Assembly (NCBI RefSeq): GCF_032854445.1 | Contig: NC_088298.1 | Span: forward strand, 11,273,504 to 11,337,503 | Direction: 5' to 3' | DNA from: Liolophura sinensis | Taxonomy: Eukaryota > Mollusca > Polyplacophora > Chitonida > Chitonidae | Length of the DNA: 64,000 nucleotides | Shown: piece by piece, positions 57,301-59,261 of the stretch | How the letters are laid out: the number at the start of each line of letters is the position of its first letter | Numbering within the stretch: position 1 is the stretch's first letter | Notes under the pieces: generated by a model | Databases searched by the model: none | Told to the model about the DNA's origin: nothing | The model's input: only the letters and a program-made list of their open reading frames with translations | Made by a program: the position numbers and the translations under genes

Positions 57301-58758
57301 ACTAATATTCCCAAATAAAAATTACTAGTAGTACTAGTATGGGTTTGTTAAAGTTTTTGTTAAGTTCAGGAGCTACTTGTAGATATATTGTTAGTACTTA
57401 TAAATTATTATCATTATTAATAAAATAATGTCCTTTTAGCCTGAAACAGGCATCCTGTGCGGTTTGCTCCCACCATTATTCTGGCCGCTGTCTTATAAGT
57501 GAAATAATCTTGAATATTTGCAGTACATGAATAATTTATTTATTTATTTATTTATTTATTTGATTCATGTTTTACGCCGCACTCAAGAATATTTTACTTA
57601 TACGACAGCAGCCAGCATTATGGGGGAAGGAAACTGGACAGAGCCCGTGGGAAACCCACGACCATCCGCAGGTTGCTGACAGAGCTTCCCACATAGGGCC
57701 GGAGAGGAAGCCAGCGTGTGCTGGACTTGAACTCACAGCAACTACATTGATGAGAGGCTCCTGTGTCATTGCGCTGCACTAGCGTGCTAACCAACTCAGC
57801 CAGGGAGGCCCCAAACATGAATAAATAAATGAATGAGGCCAGTGTTCCCCACTGCCAGATTATCTGCGCAAAATATGTTTGTCATAACTTTTCAAAAAAA
57901 AAAAAAAAACAATAAACACACATAAATGAACAGTATACATATTTGTTTTTTTTGGAAATAAAAATTGAATTGTGCGTTGATTTCAGGTTCAATACTATCC
58001 TCATGGAGACTGGACTTGTCCTCTTACATCCACTGCTGCAAGAGAAGCGCAAAATGCCACTGCCACCGATCAAGGCAAAACCATCCAAGATTGAAAGGAA
58101 GAAACTGGTGGCTCCATTTGTGTGGATGTGCCAGAGACGATCCTGTCCAGAATTGCCAAAGTCGCTGGACGGAACCAAAATGCCCATTATAGGGAGCCTG
58201 GAGTTTGAACAGATACCTGCACATTTGCCAGTAAGTCAGTGATGTGGGATAATTTGTTTGTCATGGTTTGATTGGCAGATGAAGAACTGTAAATCTTCAA
58301 CCTTTTCAACCATTAAAGCACTTGTTTGAGTGAACTTTATGCAAAAAAATTAGTATGAAAATTATTTGTTTGGGTCATGAAAAATGCAACCTTCATAAAA
58401 CTGTGGAGATCATTTCTCTGGACCCCATAGTTCTCTCAGAATGTTTCAAAATATAAAATTAGTGGAATAGGACTGATAAACCTGACAAAAGAAATAAATG
58501 AAGATTTCTCAAATTTACATTTATCGATTAAAACAGAATGTTTCGATTGTCATAACAAGACAATGTTTTTAACAAATAATGTAATTTCTGCGGCATATAA
58601 AAGTTGTGGTAATTTTTTACTTGTGCGTTATAAATGAATGTTTTTTTTTCTATCCTTTTTTTTTTTAATTAGCCCATAAAACCTATTGAAAAACTGAAAC
58701 CAGAATACCCCAAGCTTATCCACCTGGATGTCAACCAACGACGCATCATGGCTCAAAG
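9324..58758 (+). CDS. large coiled-coil protein gene, 28 exons (possibly FAM186-like)
   Basis: Composite coding sequence joined from the 28 exons listed below: 3,404 nt, 1,134 codons plus two bases. All 27 introns are GT-AG and all phases agree, strong evidence for one gene. The product has no signal peptide or membrane segment. In order: basic N-terminus (1-40); helical blocks (residues 41-163); an acidic stretch (about 169-188, EKGEEEEDDFDEEY); further helices with paired Trp (196-308); Lys/Glu-rich coiled coil (309-400); Gln/Tyr/Gly low-complexity region (418-554); then mostly helical segments to about 1106 and a Pro/Lys-rich C-terminus. Family: not firmly recognised. Spacing of the N-terminal helices and a Trp motif in exon 5 recall animal FAM186 proteins; this is an impression from memory. 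A cytoskeletal or sperm/ciliary coiled-coil scaffold is possible but unproven. Small frame-preserving exons may have been missed. The 3' end is uncertain. Confidence 0.85.
9792..10050 (+). mobile_element. SINE family 1 copy (intron 1)
   Basis: Near full length but diverged: tRNA-like head (box B GAGTTCAAGTC), central CAGCTTGCGGATGG, 3' domain AAATATTCTTGAGTACGGG and an AAATAAATAA tail. It ends about 55 bp before exon 2. Confidence 0.88.
10106..10380 (+). CDS. exon 2, residues 9-100
   Basis: Acceptor TTCTTTTCTGTGACAG and donor AAAG|GTGGGT. Encodes a basic start (AVKRPNRVIQRKVRAQ), a Pro-rich piece, then a helix with charged heptads (RQRRKKEEILEEVTKIQERV). The helix is the segment that resembles the FAM186 N-terminal region in spacing. 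A SINE sits just upstream in intron 1. Confidence 0.9.
10744..10770 (+). CDS. exon 3, 27-nt microexon
   Basis: Acceptor TTTCTTTGCTTACAG, donor GAG|GTACTG. Nine codons, VIRNVEMDE, phase 0 on both sides, so it can be skipped without a frameshift. It continues the helix of exon 2. Confidence 0.7.
11075..11234 (+). mobile_element. SINE family 1, 5'-truncated (intron 3)
   Basis: Begins in the central region (GCACGTGGGAAGGTCTGGCA) and runs through the 3' domain to a GAAATAAATAA tail. The head is missing. Confidence 0.85.
11538..11585 (+). CDS. exon 4, residues 110-125
   Basis: Acceptor CATGCTTACAG, donor CGT|GTGAGT. Sixteen codons, DGKKSKSFPLREKLLR, phase 0 at both ends. Basic; together with exon 3 it could be alternatively spliced. 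Confidence 0.72.
11827..12031 (+). mobile_element. SINE family 1, 5'-truncated (intron 4)
   Basis: Begins at box B (GTGAGTTCAAGTCCAGCTC), continues through the 3' domain and ends in five AAAT repeats. Confidence 0.9.
13422..13535 (+). CDS. exon 5, residues 126-163
   Basis: Acceptor TTTTTTCACCCTTAG, donor CTG|GTAAAC. Encodes an amphipathic helix beginning MSQQKIVKEKVMDFIEDC and ending in VNDWLWKDHKL. The Trp-x-Trp ending after a long helix is the part that most recalls FAM186 proteins. Phase 0 at both ends. Confidence 0.85.
14108..14268. mobile_element. MITE-like element with inverted ends
   Basis: The left end (GGTGTTCAATAGTGTTTTAG) and the inverse of the right end (GTTGTCCAAAAGTGTATTA) match imperfectly, with smaller internal inverted GGCCTAGAC / GTCTGGAC pieces. 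No coding capacity. Confidence 0.45.
14949..14994 (+). mobile_element. SINE family 1 tail fragment
   Basis: Only the last 45 bp of the 3' domain and tail (AATATTCTTGAGTGCGGCAT and AATGAATAAAT). Confidence 0.65.
15342..15741. repeat. 33-bp minisatellite, about 12 copies
   Basis: Unit AGTAAGGATATTCATTTTAC plus TACATGTAACAGT. The length is a multiple of three, so it reads open on both strands (forward KDIHFTTCNSS per unit); in intron 5 and not coding. Confidence 0.95.
15775..15957 (+). mobile_element. SINE family 1, internally deleted (intron 5)
   Basis: Head (GATTAGCACGCCAACACAGT), box B, then a deletion of the central segment, then CAACCTGCAGATGGTAGTGG and the 3' domain. The A-rich tail is lost. 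Confidence 0.85.
16096..16160 (-). mobile_element. SINE family 1 tail fragment
   Basis: Inverted tail (TATTTATTTATTTGATT) followed by a diverged copy of the end of the 3' domain. Confidence 0.55.
17091..17188 (+). CDS. exon 6, acidic segment
   Basis: Acceptor TTATTTTTACCTGCAG, donor AC|GTGAGT, ends in phase 2. Encodes about 33 residues dominated by Glu and Asp (EKGEEEEDDFDEEY). Likely a disordered, highly charged linker. Confidence 0.85.
17549..18120. repeat. ~42-bp minisatellite, about 13 copies
   Basis: Unit CTTGTAATACAAATTTACAC plus TCATAGTTTGCACTCTTGACAT-type sequence, with some copies deleted to about 27 bp. In intron 6; degenerate copies continue to about 18220. Confidence 0.93.
18380..18466 (+). 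CDS. exon 7, residues 196-225
   Basis: Acceptor CTCATGTTTTCAG, donor GG|GTGAGT. Completes a Thr codon with exon 6 and encodes a helix, DALNHYDETVTKFLDMLHQL, followed by a Gly-containing turn. Confidence 0.85.
18805..18945 (+). mobile_element. possible third tRNA-derived SINE
   Basis: GAGTGGTCTATTGGTCTTAG followed by ATCCCAGAGGCCTGGGTC looks like a tRNA-like head; it ends TGTCGAATAAATG before a T-run. A single copy in the window, so only a weak call. Confidence 0.35.
19072..19480. repeat. 81-bp minisatellite, 5 copies
   Basis: Unit starts GGTTACGTGTGACCATTTGC and ends GCTGTAGCCGTATTTCACC. 81 bp is a multiple of three and two forward frames stay open for 140-170 codons, which explains the long open frames in intron 7. 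Confidence 0.95.
20010..20070 (+). mobile_element. SINE family 1 head fragment
   Basis: GGAAGTGGTTAGCGTGCCAG followed by CTCTCACCAGTGTGGTTTC matches the tRNA-like head of the family; the rest is absent. Confidence 0.5.
20184..20221 (+). CDS. exon 8, 38-nt exon
   Basis: Acceptor TTTTGGTGTTCACAG, donor GAAG|GTAAGG. Encodes GGRKTVKVQVFE. Its entry and exit phases (2 in, 1 out) are exactly those needed by exons 7 and 9, so it is required for the frame. Confidence 0.82.
20909..20996. repeat. 18-bp minisatellite, about 4-5 copies
   Basis: CAATAAAGGTGACCATGA repeated head to tail, last copies diverged. In intron 8. Confidence 0.92.
21336..21406 (+). mobile_element. SINE family 2 3' fragment
   Basis: TCATATGACTGAAAAATTGT, GAAGTACGACG and a CACTCACTCACTCACTC tail, the 3' end of the second SINE family. 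Confidence 0.7.
22297..22404 (+). CDS. exon 9, residues 238-274
   Basis: Acceptor GAATATTTCAG, donor AACG|GTGAGC. Encodes a helix SALLKSNEKWNAAINNVG and an aromatic segment DAIRWFKNPAYKN. Confidence 0.88.
22485..22712 (+). mobile_element. SINE family 1 copy (intron 9)
   Basis: Head, box B (TGTTCAAGTCCAGCTCC), central CAACCTGCGGATGGTTGAGG, shortened 3' domain and an AAATAAATAAA tail. It starts about 80 bp after exon 9. Confidence 0.88.
22826..23783. repeat. 23-bp minisatellite, about 41 copies
   Basis: Unit CGTGGCTTCACCAGGAGGAG plus TTG or TTA, with AGAAGGGG and AGGCG variants. The unit has no stop in any forward frame, so all three frames stay open for 320-354 codons. Length and composition mark these as artefacts. 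In intron 9. Confidence 0.97.
24090..24840. mobile_element. dispersed repeat R1, copy A, split by a SINE
   Basis: Shares a long stretch with 52490-53350, for example ATGATTTTGTACATGCATCT, CCAAACTACTG, TTTCGATGAAACTTACCA, GTGCATGCTGAAGTTTAA and, beyond the SINE, GAGCAACATGACATCCTGTC. No reading frame; class unknown. Confidence 0.75.
24436..24713 (-). mobile_element. full-length SINE family 1 (intron 9)
   Basis: Complete inverted copy: tail ATTTATTTATTTGTTTATTT, 3' domain, central region, box B and head ending CACGGAGGCCCC. It is inserted into an older dispersed repeat (24090-24840). Confidence 0.93.
24927..25097. mobile_element. TTAA-flanked MITE (family B), copy 1
   Basis: Bounded by TTAA at 24927 and 25094. 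The ends are diverged inverted repeats (TTAAAGGGATGATTGGCT and the inverse of AGCCAGTCAGCATCGATTC...CCCTTAA). The interior matches copy 2 (CAGGCTACATGTATGCC against CAGGCTATGCCTTCC). 171 bp, non-coding. Confidence 0.7.
25103..25285. mobile_element. TTAA-flanked MITE (family B), copy 2
   Basis: TTAA at 25103 and 25282. The inverted ends TTAAAGGGTATATAGAACCG and (inverse) TTAAAGTGATACAGAACCG continue into CTGATTGGCTG / CTGATTGACTG. It sits 5 bp after copy 1 in the same orientation, creating a palindrome at about 25068-25142. Confidence 0.75.
26090..26193 (+). CDS. exon 10, residues 274-308
   Basis: Acceptor GTGTTTCCATGCCTCAG, donor AAG|GTAAAC. Encodes LRTGFRQYRHLMQAVMKK through TDLKK, the start of the coiled coil. 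The same bases are also open in another frame (an acidic Ser/Glu-rich peptide using the acceptor at TTTCGTCAG), but that frame cannot join exon 11. Only this one gives phase 0 at the donor. Confidence 0.8.
26497..26665. repeat. 40-bp minisatellite derived from a SINE tail
   Basis: Four copies of GAGTATGGCAACAATGAAAC plus AATGAAATAAAGAAATGAAT. The first is preceded by GAAAAATTCTTGAGTATGGC, which is the 3' domain of SINE family 1, and the unit resembles that SINE's last 40 bp. In intron 10. Confidence 0.85.
27003..27275 (+). mobile_element. full-length SINE family 1 (intron 10)
   Basis: Best reference copy. Pol III box A TGGCTCAGTTGG at 27013-27024 and box B GAGTTCAAGTCC at 27081-27092 define the tRNA-derived head. 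The 3' domain (CGTTGTATAAGTGAAATATT, then CTTGAGTACGGCG) resembles the Nin-DC SINE domain. The AAATAAATAAA tail follows ACACCAATC. Domain naming is from memory. Confidence 0.93.
27701..27811 (+). CDS. exon 11, coiled coil
   Basis: Acceptor TTTGTTTATTCAACAG, donor GAT|GTGAGT. Encodes 37 residues of heptad-like helix (SKSVKERLEKEATEMQRRMI). The donor lies at the first unit of a 22-bp minisatellite that repeats the same donor motif. Reading through the donor stays open to about 27901. Confidence 0.9.
27806..28220. repeat. 22-bp minisatellite carrying splice-donor motifs, about 19 copies
   Basis: Unit GGGGACAGGTGTGAGTATGT plus AA, with some 16-23 bp variants (for example ACAGGTGAGTAGACAGAGGG). 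The first unit overlaps the last bases of exon 11 and its donor. Confidence 0.95.
28525..28738 (+). CDS. exon 12, coiled coil and basic tail
   Basis: Acceptor GTTTGTCATCTCAG, donor AGAG|GTGTGC. Encodes a Lys/Glu-rich coiled coil (MKKKAKELEEKWKLKEKE and NELQSELERIQ), then Gln-rich and Arg/Gly-rich sequence ending GQGRKGRG. Confidence 0.9.
29385..29692 (+). mobile_element. SINE family 2 copy (intron 12)
   Basis: Starts within box B (CCTGGGTCGAGTCACACC), has the family-specific body (AGAGCGGTGGAAATC, CCTGCAACAAAGG), the shared 3' domain (ATTGTTAAGTACGATG) and a TCAC-type tail. It ends about 25 bp before the exon 13 acceptor. Confidence 0.88.
29718..30131 (+). CDS. exon 13, Gln/Tyr/Gly low-complexity region
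   Basis: Largest coding exon (414 nt, residues 417-555). Acceptor TACTTGTTGAAG is pyrimidine-poor but is the one that keeps the frame; donor GATG|GTATGA. Composition is Gln, Tyr, Gly, Pro, Ser and Asp rich with an 18-bp repeat giving GMYGQQ three times, and it ends acidic (EEDEQDDG). Known low-complexity Q/Y/G regions often self-associate; that is inference here. If the donor is not used, translation stops four codons later at 30140-30142. Confidence 0.87.
29957..30010 (+). repeat. in-frame 18-bp coding repeat, 3 copies
   Basis: Three tandem copies of GGAATGTACGGACAACAA (third copy with one substitution) encode GMYGQQ at residues about 497-514. It is the only clearly coding tandem repeat in the window. 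Confidence 0.95.
30178..30215 (+). other. G-rich tract (possible G-quadruplex)
   Basis: Runs of 3-10 G separated by single T or GT, about 50 bp after the exon 13 donor. On the transcribed RNA this would be G-rich; folding is inference. Confidence 0.5.
30262..30606. repeat. 21-bp minisatellite, 16 copies in three variants
   Basis: GATTGCAGTGGGTGATCATA plus G (type A), GGCCGATCATAG (type B) and GGCTAATCAGAG (type C). Order reads AAABBABABBBBABCC. 21 bp is a multiple of three, so both strands carry long open frames. In intron 13. Confidence 0.97.
31345..32330. repeat. compound inverted / tandem repeat (intron 13)
   Basis: A ~171-bp unit (CATCAAGTAATCAAGTAATC ... ATGTCAAAGCCAG) occurs three times in tandem from 31784 to 32299. 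Its inverse is at 31345-31388 and 31546-31662 (GGATACCAAAGTAAAGAAGG), separated by a 150-bp insert. A poly-G run (about 31675-31692) lies in the loop. Confidence 0.85.
32469..32667. repeat. 50-bp repeat, four virtually identical copies
   Basis: GATTCTAGCATATCTGACCA through GACAGACCCATGGGACAC repeats at 32469, 32519, 32569 and 32619 with no differences seen until the last copy ends. It ends 100 bp before exon 14. Confidence 0.97.
32768..32841 (+). CDS. exon 14, residues 555-579
   Basis: Acceptor TGTATGTTTTTTAG, donor TCG|GTATGT. Completes a Gly codon with exon 13 and encodes ILIGEFGAFSNALRDVRHDQ. Its phase (1 in, 0 out) supports continuation past exon 13. Confidence 0.82.
33004..33354 (+). 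mobile_element. full-length SINE family 2 (intron 14)
   Basis: Most complete copy. The tRNA-like head has a box A-like AGCACAGTTGATAGAGCG and a box B-like GGGTCAATCCTGGG; the body and shared 3' domain follow, with a short CTCGCTCACT tail. Confidence 0.88.
33307..33762. repeat. 228-bp perfect tandem duplication
   Basis: 33307-33534 and 33535-33762 appear identical. The unit spans the 3' end of a family 2 SINE, unique DNA and the head of a family 1 SINE. Confidence 0.93.
33440..33535 (+). mobile_element. SINE family 1 head fragment
   Basis: Head and box B only. It is the 5' half of the SINE at 33668 copied by a 228-bp tandem duplication, not an independent insertion. Confidence 0.85.
33668..33907 (+). 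mobile_element. SINE family 1 copy (intron 14)
   Basis: Head, box B, central region and 3' end (CAATCAAATAAAG tail), with a deletion inside the 3' domain. Confidence 0.88.
33997..34051 (+). CDS. exon 15, residues 580-598
   Basis: Acceptor TTCTGTCTGTTTTAG, donor GCAG|GTAAGG. Encodes PASQYLGKMYPAGGMGLA, a small Gly/Met/Tyr-containing piece. Confidence 0.82.
34205..34765. repeat. ~44-bp minisatellite, about 13 copies
   Basis: GACTGACCCATGGTGTTACA plus AGATAAGGTGTCGAAAACTTG-type sequence. A higher-order unit of about three repeats (copies with ACATGGCC, CGTGACAG, CTTGTCC) recurs. In intron 15. Confidence 0.93.
35125..35216 (+). CDS. exon 16, residues 598-628
   Basis: Acceptor CTTCTTCCTTCCTAG, donor GAG|GTAGGT. 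Encodes PSPMFAGSQKEREARKKEMQ and more, ending ANAWLE. A 29-bp minisatellite starts about 20 bp after the donor. Confidence 0.87.
35238..35535. repeat. 29-bp minisatellite, about 10 copies
   Basis: CACCACTAACCACTGGTGCA plus GTGCACCGG. The unit contains inverted pieces (ACCACTGGT and GGTGCAGTGCACC), so each can form a small hairpin. It begins about 20 bp after the exon 16 donor. Confidence 0.95.
35823..36050 (+). mobile_element. SINE family 1 copy (intron 16)
   Basis: GGGGGCCTCTGTAGGGGTTA head with a deletion before box B, then the central region, 3' domain and tail AATCAGATAAATAAT. Confidence 0.87.
36324..36906. mobile_element. TTAA-flanked MITE (family A), copy 1
   Basis: TTAA at 36324 and 36903. 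Left end AGCAGAAGAAAATTTAAA, right end (inverse) AAGAGCAGAAAATTTAAA. The 575-bp interior is closely similar to 41746-42325. No long open frame. Confidence 0.8.
37075..37202 (+). CDS. exon 17, residues 629-671
   Basis: Acceptor GATTGGTTTTGTCAG, donor AAG|GTACTG. Encodes KSAEPPADGDSTTYYKNL and then an Ala/Leu-rich helix (GLKTALATQLARNQELAL). Confidence 0.9.
37330..39065. repeat. C-rich CTACACTGCCCC array
   Basis: About 1.7 kb of imperfect repeats of CTACACTGCCCCTCCCC in intron 17, interrupted by a SINE at 38780-38948. Long open frames (335 and 223 codons) are low-complexity Pro/Thr/His translations and not genes. The minus strand is G-rich. Confidence 0.9.
38780..38948 (+). mobile_element. SINE family 1 copy inside a C-rich array
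   Basis: Internally deleted copy from the head (AATGACCCAGGAGCCTCCCA) to an AAATAAATAAATAAAT tail. It splits the C-rich array of intron 17, so the array is older than the insertion. Confidence 0.87.
39092..39800. repeat. 25-bp minisatellite, about 28 copies
   Basis: CAGTCTGAATGTGGTGCCCT plus CAATA, with GTACAGTCTG / GGATGTGGTACC variants. It runs almost to the exon 18 acceptor. Confidence 0.95.
39870..40050 (+). CDS. exon 18, residues 671-731
   Basis: Acceptor TTTTTTTTACCCCCCACAG, donor CAG|GTAATC. Encodes 60 residues with a clear helix (REAIHVLQTMQHFSNRVLQI). A 25-bp minisatellite ends about 70 bp before the acceptor. Confidence 0.92.
40157..41424. mobile_element. long TTAA element (family C), copy 1
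   Basis: Starts TTAAAGCAAAAGACAGCACC. It is similar along about 1.2 kb to 47276-48766 (for example AATATTTTTTTAGATTTTTTT, GTCTTGACACAG-type and GAAGGCCCA-type blocks). The right end is diverged near TTCTTTGCTGAT. No transposase reading frame, so non-autonomous. Confidence 0.72.
41746..42325. mobile_element. TTAA-flanked MITE (family A), copy 2
   Basis: TTAA at 41746 and 42322. Inverted ends AGGAAAAGAAAATTTAAA and AGGAGAAGAAAATTTAAA. Interior shares, for example, AGAATTGCCATCGAAAACTG with copy 1. Located in intron 18. Confidence 0.85.
42709..42985 (+). mobile_element. full-length SINE family 1 (intron 18)
   Basis: GGGCCTCCGTGGCTCGGTTA head, box B, full central region, 3' domain and a tail of about seven AAAT units. 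Confidence 0.93.
43080..43134 (+). CDS. exon 19, residues 732-750
   Basis: Acceptor GTTGTTGTTTTTTCAG, donor GATT|GTAAGA. Encodes LSSNPQKILPQMSVKVAD. Phase 1 at the donor matches the two-base start of exon 20. Confidence 0.8.
43218..43355 (+). mobile_element. SINE family 1, internally deleted (intron 19)
   Basis: Head (GTTAGCGTGCCAGCATAGCG) joined directly to TTTTCCTCCCACCATAATCC and a diverged 3' end. It starts about 85 bp after exon 19. Confidence 0.8.
43420..43651 (+). mobile_element. SINE family 1 copy (intron 19)
   Basis: Nearly complete: head from GTAGCATAATGACCCAGG, box B, central region, 3' domain and an AAATAAAT tail. Confidence 0.88.
44000..44109 (+). CDS. exon 20, residues 750-786
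   Basis: Acceptor is a long T-run then CAG; donor ACG|GTAGCT. Encodes FADGVAKVLSQAFVSMRLRI and a short Pro/Asp segment. Confidence 0.87.
44643..44995. repeat. 50-bp minisatellite, 7 copies
   Basis: CTCCTGAGTGTTTGACAGGT, CCCCATTGTTGTCCCAGGGT, CAGGGCCCTG; exact 50-bp period from 44651. In intron 20. Confidence 0.95.
45335..45720. repeat. 39/46-bp minisatellite, about 9 copies
   Basis: AAAGTACTTGAATTGTGTTG plus AAAGTTTTTCAAGATCTTG; some copies insert ACATTGT. In intron 20. Confidence 0.93.
46045..46259 (-). mobile_element. SINE family 1, inverted (intron 20)
   Basis: Diverged inverted copy from GAGTTTTACGCTGCACTCAA to the head ACGCCACGGAAGCCCC; the A-rich tail is lost. Confidence 0.85.
46590..46850. 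repeat. 50-bp higher-order repeat of 23+27 bp units
   Basis: ATTCATGATTGCCATAATC followed alternately by ATTC or ATTCATGC, giving a 50-bp higher-order period. In intron 20. Confidence 0.92.
47276..48766. mobile_element. long TTAA element (family C), copy 2
   Basis: Left end TTAAAGTGAAAGACAGCACT; the inverse of the right end is TTAAAGGACAAAACAGCACT, so terminal inverted repeats of about 20 bp bounded by TTAA at 47276 and 48763. The right terminus is present three times in tandem. It ends 8 bp before exon 21. No long open frame. Confidence 0.8.
48657..48768. repeat. 33-bp repeat, three copies, next to exon 21
   Basis: CTTGATTTAGCCAAGTGCTG plus TTTTGTCCTTTAA three times. Each copy is the right end of the family C element and ends with TTTAACTT, a plausible branch-point sequence. 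Confidence 0.9.
48775..48921 (+). CDS. exon 21, residues 787-835
   Basis: Acceptor CTTTAACTTTTCAG, donor AAG|GTAGGA. Encodes 49 residues of helix beginning MELDNIEQAKRQVIDVTYSM. The TTAA 9 bp before the exon is the right boundary of a transposon-like element whose end is triplicated, so much of this 3' splice region is element-derived. Confidence 0.9.
48955..49160. mobile_element. degenerate relative of the 53798 MITE
   Basis: Parts align by eye with 53880-54055 (TATGGTGTGTATT against TATGGTGAGTATT, ATAATAATGTTCTAAAT-like and TTTCATCTGAA). The ends are not recognisable. Lies in intron 21. Confidence 0.4.
49218..49300 (+). CDS. exon 22, residues 836-863
   Basis: Acceptor TTTTTTGCCTTGTTGAAG, donor CT|GTAAGT. 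Encodes DKSYMELMQRYRCVWRMFAK and KVKKEVDEL, a charged amphipathic helix. Confidence 0.88.
49361..49546 (+). mobile_element. SINE family 1, 5'-truncated (intron 22)
   Basis: Starts at ACTCATGTCCAGCTCACGA and runs through the 3' domain to AATAAGTAAATAA. It lies 60 bp after exon 22. Confidence 0.85.
49690..49978 (+). mobile_element. SINE family 2, internally deleted (intron 22)
   Basis: Head (ACACAGTTGGTAGAGCGTCG), a deletion that removes box B, the body, a degraded 3' domain and a tail of CTCGCTCC / CTCACTCACTCACTCA. Confidence 0.85.
50090..50152 (+). mobile_element. SINE family 1 3' fragment
   Basis: Only ATAAGAGAAAAATTCTTGAG plus the downstream ACACCAGTGAAAT-type end. Confidence 0.55.
50568..50664 (+). 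CDS. exon 23, residues 863-895
   Basis: Acceptor TTTTATATTTTAG, donor ACG|GTTAGT. Completes a Leu codon and encodes NEDFENMAKKKVADREQLMV and a short basic/polar tail. Confidence 0.87.
50965..51213 (+). mobile_element. SINE family 1 copy (intron 23)
   Basis: Head (GTGATTAGAATGCAAGCACG), box B with a diverged GAATTTAAGTCC, shortened central region, 3' domain and AAATAAATAAAA tail. Confidence 0.87.
52280..52390 (+). CDS. exon 24, residues 896-932
   Basis: Donor TCT|GTGAGT. Two acceptors 6 bp apart, GAAG at 52279 and CACAG at 52285, are both in frame and would differ by Thr-Gln. The first is closer to the T-rich tract. Encodes YGISDLFLSVETMRRNLSIL and more helix. Confidence 0.88.
52490..53350. 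mobile_element. dispersed repeat R1, copy B, split by a SINE
   Basis: Homologous to 24090-24840, including ACGATTTTGTCCATTCATCC, CCAAACTACTGTGCCC, TTTTGCATGCTTAAGTTTAA and AGCAACATGACAACTTGTC. An internal partial duplication (about 52780-52940) repeats the ATGAAACTTA region. Confidence 0.75.
52962..53222 (+). mobile_element. full-length SINE family 1 (intron 24)
   Basis: Complete: GGGGCCTCCATGGCTCAGTT head, box B, central region, 3' domain and an AAATAAATAAATAA tail. It interrupts the same host repeat as the inverted SINE at 24436. Confidence 0.93.
53484..53716 (-). mobile_element. SINE family 1, inverted (intron 24)
   Basis: Inverted copy from an ATTTATTTATTTGATTGG tail through the 3' domain and box B, truncated in the head at GCTGCG. 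Confidence 0.92.
53798..54086. mobile_element. TTAA-flanked MITE, short relative of family A
   Basis: TTAA at 53798 and 54083. Inverted ends AGGAGAAGAAAACATAAAAA and (inverse) AGGTGGAGAAAACATAAAAA. The interior differs from family A but the outer AGGAGAAGAAAA is the same. It ends about 40 bp before exon 25. Confidence 0.8.
54129..54231 (+). CDS. exon 25, residues 933-967
   Basis: Acceptor GTGTTTTGTCCAG, donor CTTG|GTGAGT. Encodes FAFDILHHGMDLPEKKIQYL and EKYVYYRRFNDIL, helical with a Tyr/Arg cluster. Confidence 0.9.
54332..54835. repeat. fold-back repeat with a third partial copy (intron 25)
   Basis: Arms at 54332-54376 and 54413-54458 are near-perfect inverses (left GGTTACTCAGGGATAGGATA; right TCCTATCACGGAGTAACC). 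The right arm and its 3' flank recur directly at about 54690-54835 (TATATTTCTGTATCCTGTCA, TTTATCCTGCAAGAGACTGC). Confidence 0.8.
55122..55296 (+). CDS. exon 26, coiled coil
   Basis: Acceptor TTTTGTTTTGTACAG, donor TT|GTGAGT. Encodes residues about 967-1025, strongly charged helix (DTIEVKRKKLIAYRASVKRR and LEELQREKMDL). Confidence 0.92.
56160..56785. repeat. ~120-bp satellite-like array, about 5 copies
   Basis: Unit includes GACAAAATGTGACACACACT, GTGACAGTTTGCCGGCACTT and GACAATATGTAGCAAGGTTG. It reads open on the minus strand for 190 codons because the period is close to 120. In intron 26. Confidence 0.95.
56921..57062 (+). mobile_element. SINE family 1, 5'-truncated (intron 26)
   Basis: Begins at GTTCTTCCAGCAACCTGTGG and carries an intact 3' domain and tail (AAATAGATAAATAAAT). 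Confidence 0.9.
57436..57530 (+). mobile_element. SINE family 1 3' fragment
   Basis: GTTTGCTCCCACCATTATTC followed by GTCTTATAAGTGAAATAATC, diverged and tail-less. Confidence 0.65.
57533..57813 (-). mobile_element. full-length SINE family 1, inverted (intron 26)
   Basis: Tail of seven ATTT units, 3' domain, central region, box B and head ending CAGGGAGGCCCC. It lies 170 bp before exon 27. Confidence 0.93.
57987..58230 (+). CDS. exon 27, residues 1025-1106
   Basis: Acceptor GCGTTGATTTCAG, donor CCA|GTAAGT. Encodes FNTILMETGLVLLHPLLQEK, a Pro/Lys-rich segment (KMPLPPIKAKPSKIERKK) and a Cys-containing motif WMCQRRSCPELPKSLDG. No known domain recognised. Confidence 0.92.
58673..58758 (+). CDS. 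exon 28, residues 1107-1135
   Basis: Acceptor T-run then TTAATTAG, donor AAAG|GTATGC. Encodes PIKPIEKLKPEYPKLIHLDV and NQRRIMAQ plus two bases. The next exon must supply one base. Confidence 0.88.
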
Positions 58759-59261
58759 GTATGCCTGTATTAAATCTGTACACTGTAAAAAGTACATGTG
58801 TTTATGTATTAAACATATGCACTGTGCATCACCCAAATGTTTTCACATACATGGACATGCACTTGGACACACAAGTCTGCAACACTTCACACTGTAAAGA
58901 ATAACTTTCTCTGCGGTTTAGGAATCTTTTCAATTTCATTTTGGAGACAAAACTACATTAGTTGGTAGGTTGGTTAATTTCCAGGCTTTCAAAAAAGGAT
59001 TACTTTTAGTGCACCTGCCCTAAATACCGACTTAGCTGATGTTGTATCCCCAAGCGTCAGCTTCATTGCCCAATAATAAGGAAAGCAACATTATATAAAA
59101 CGTTAGGGTGGTATCTTAAAAAGAACTGCATGAAATGAGCTCAAGTTTTCCACACATGTAGAGCACAATAACCATGAGAGGGGACATTCCATCATTGATT
59201 TGCTGCATGAGTTTTAATTACCATAAATTACACAATTCACTGCATAGTGTAGAATACATGT

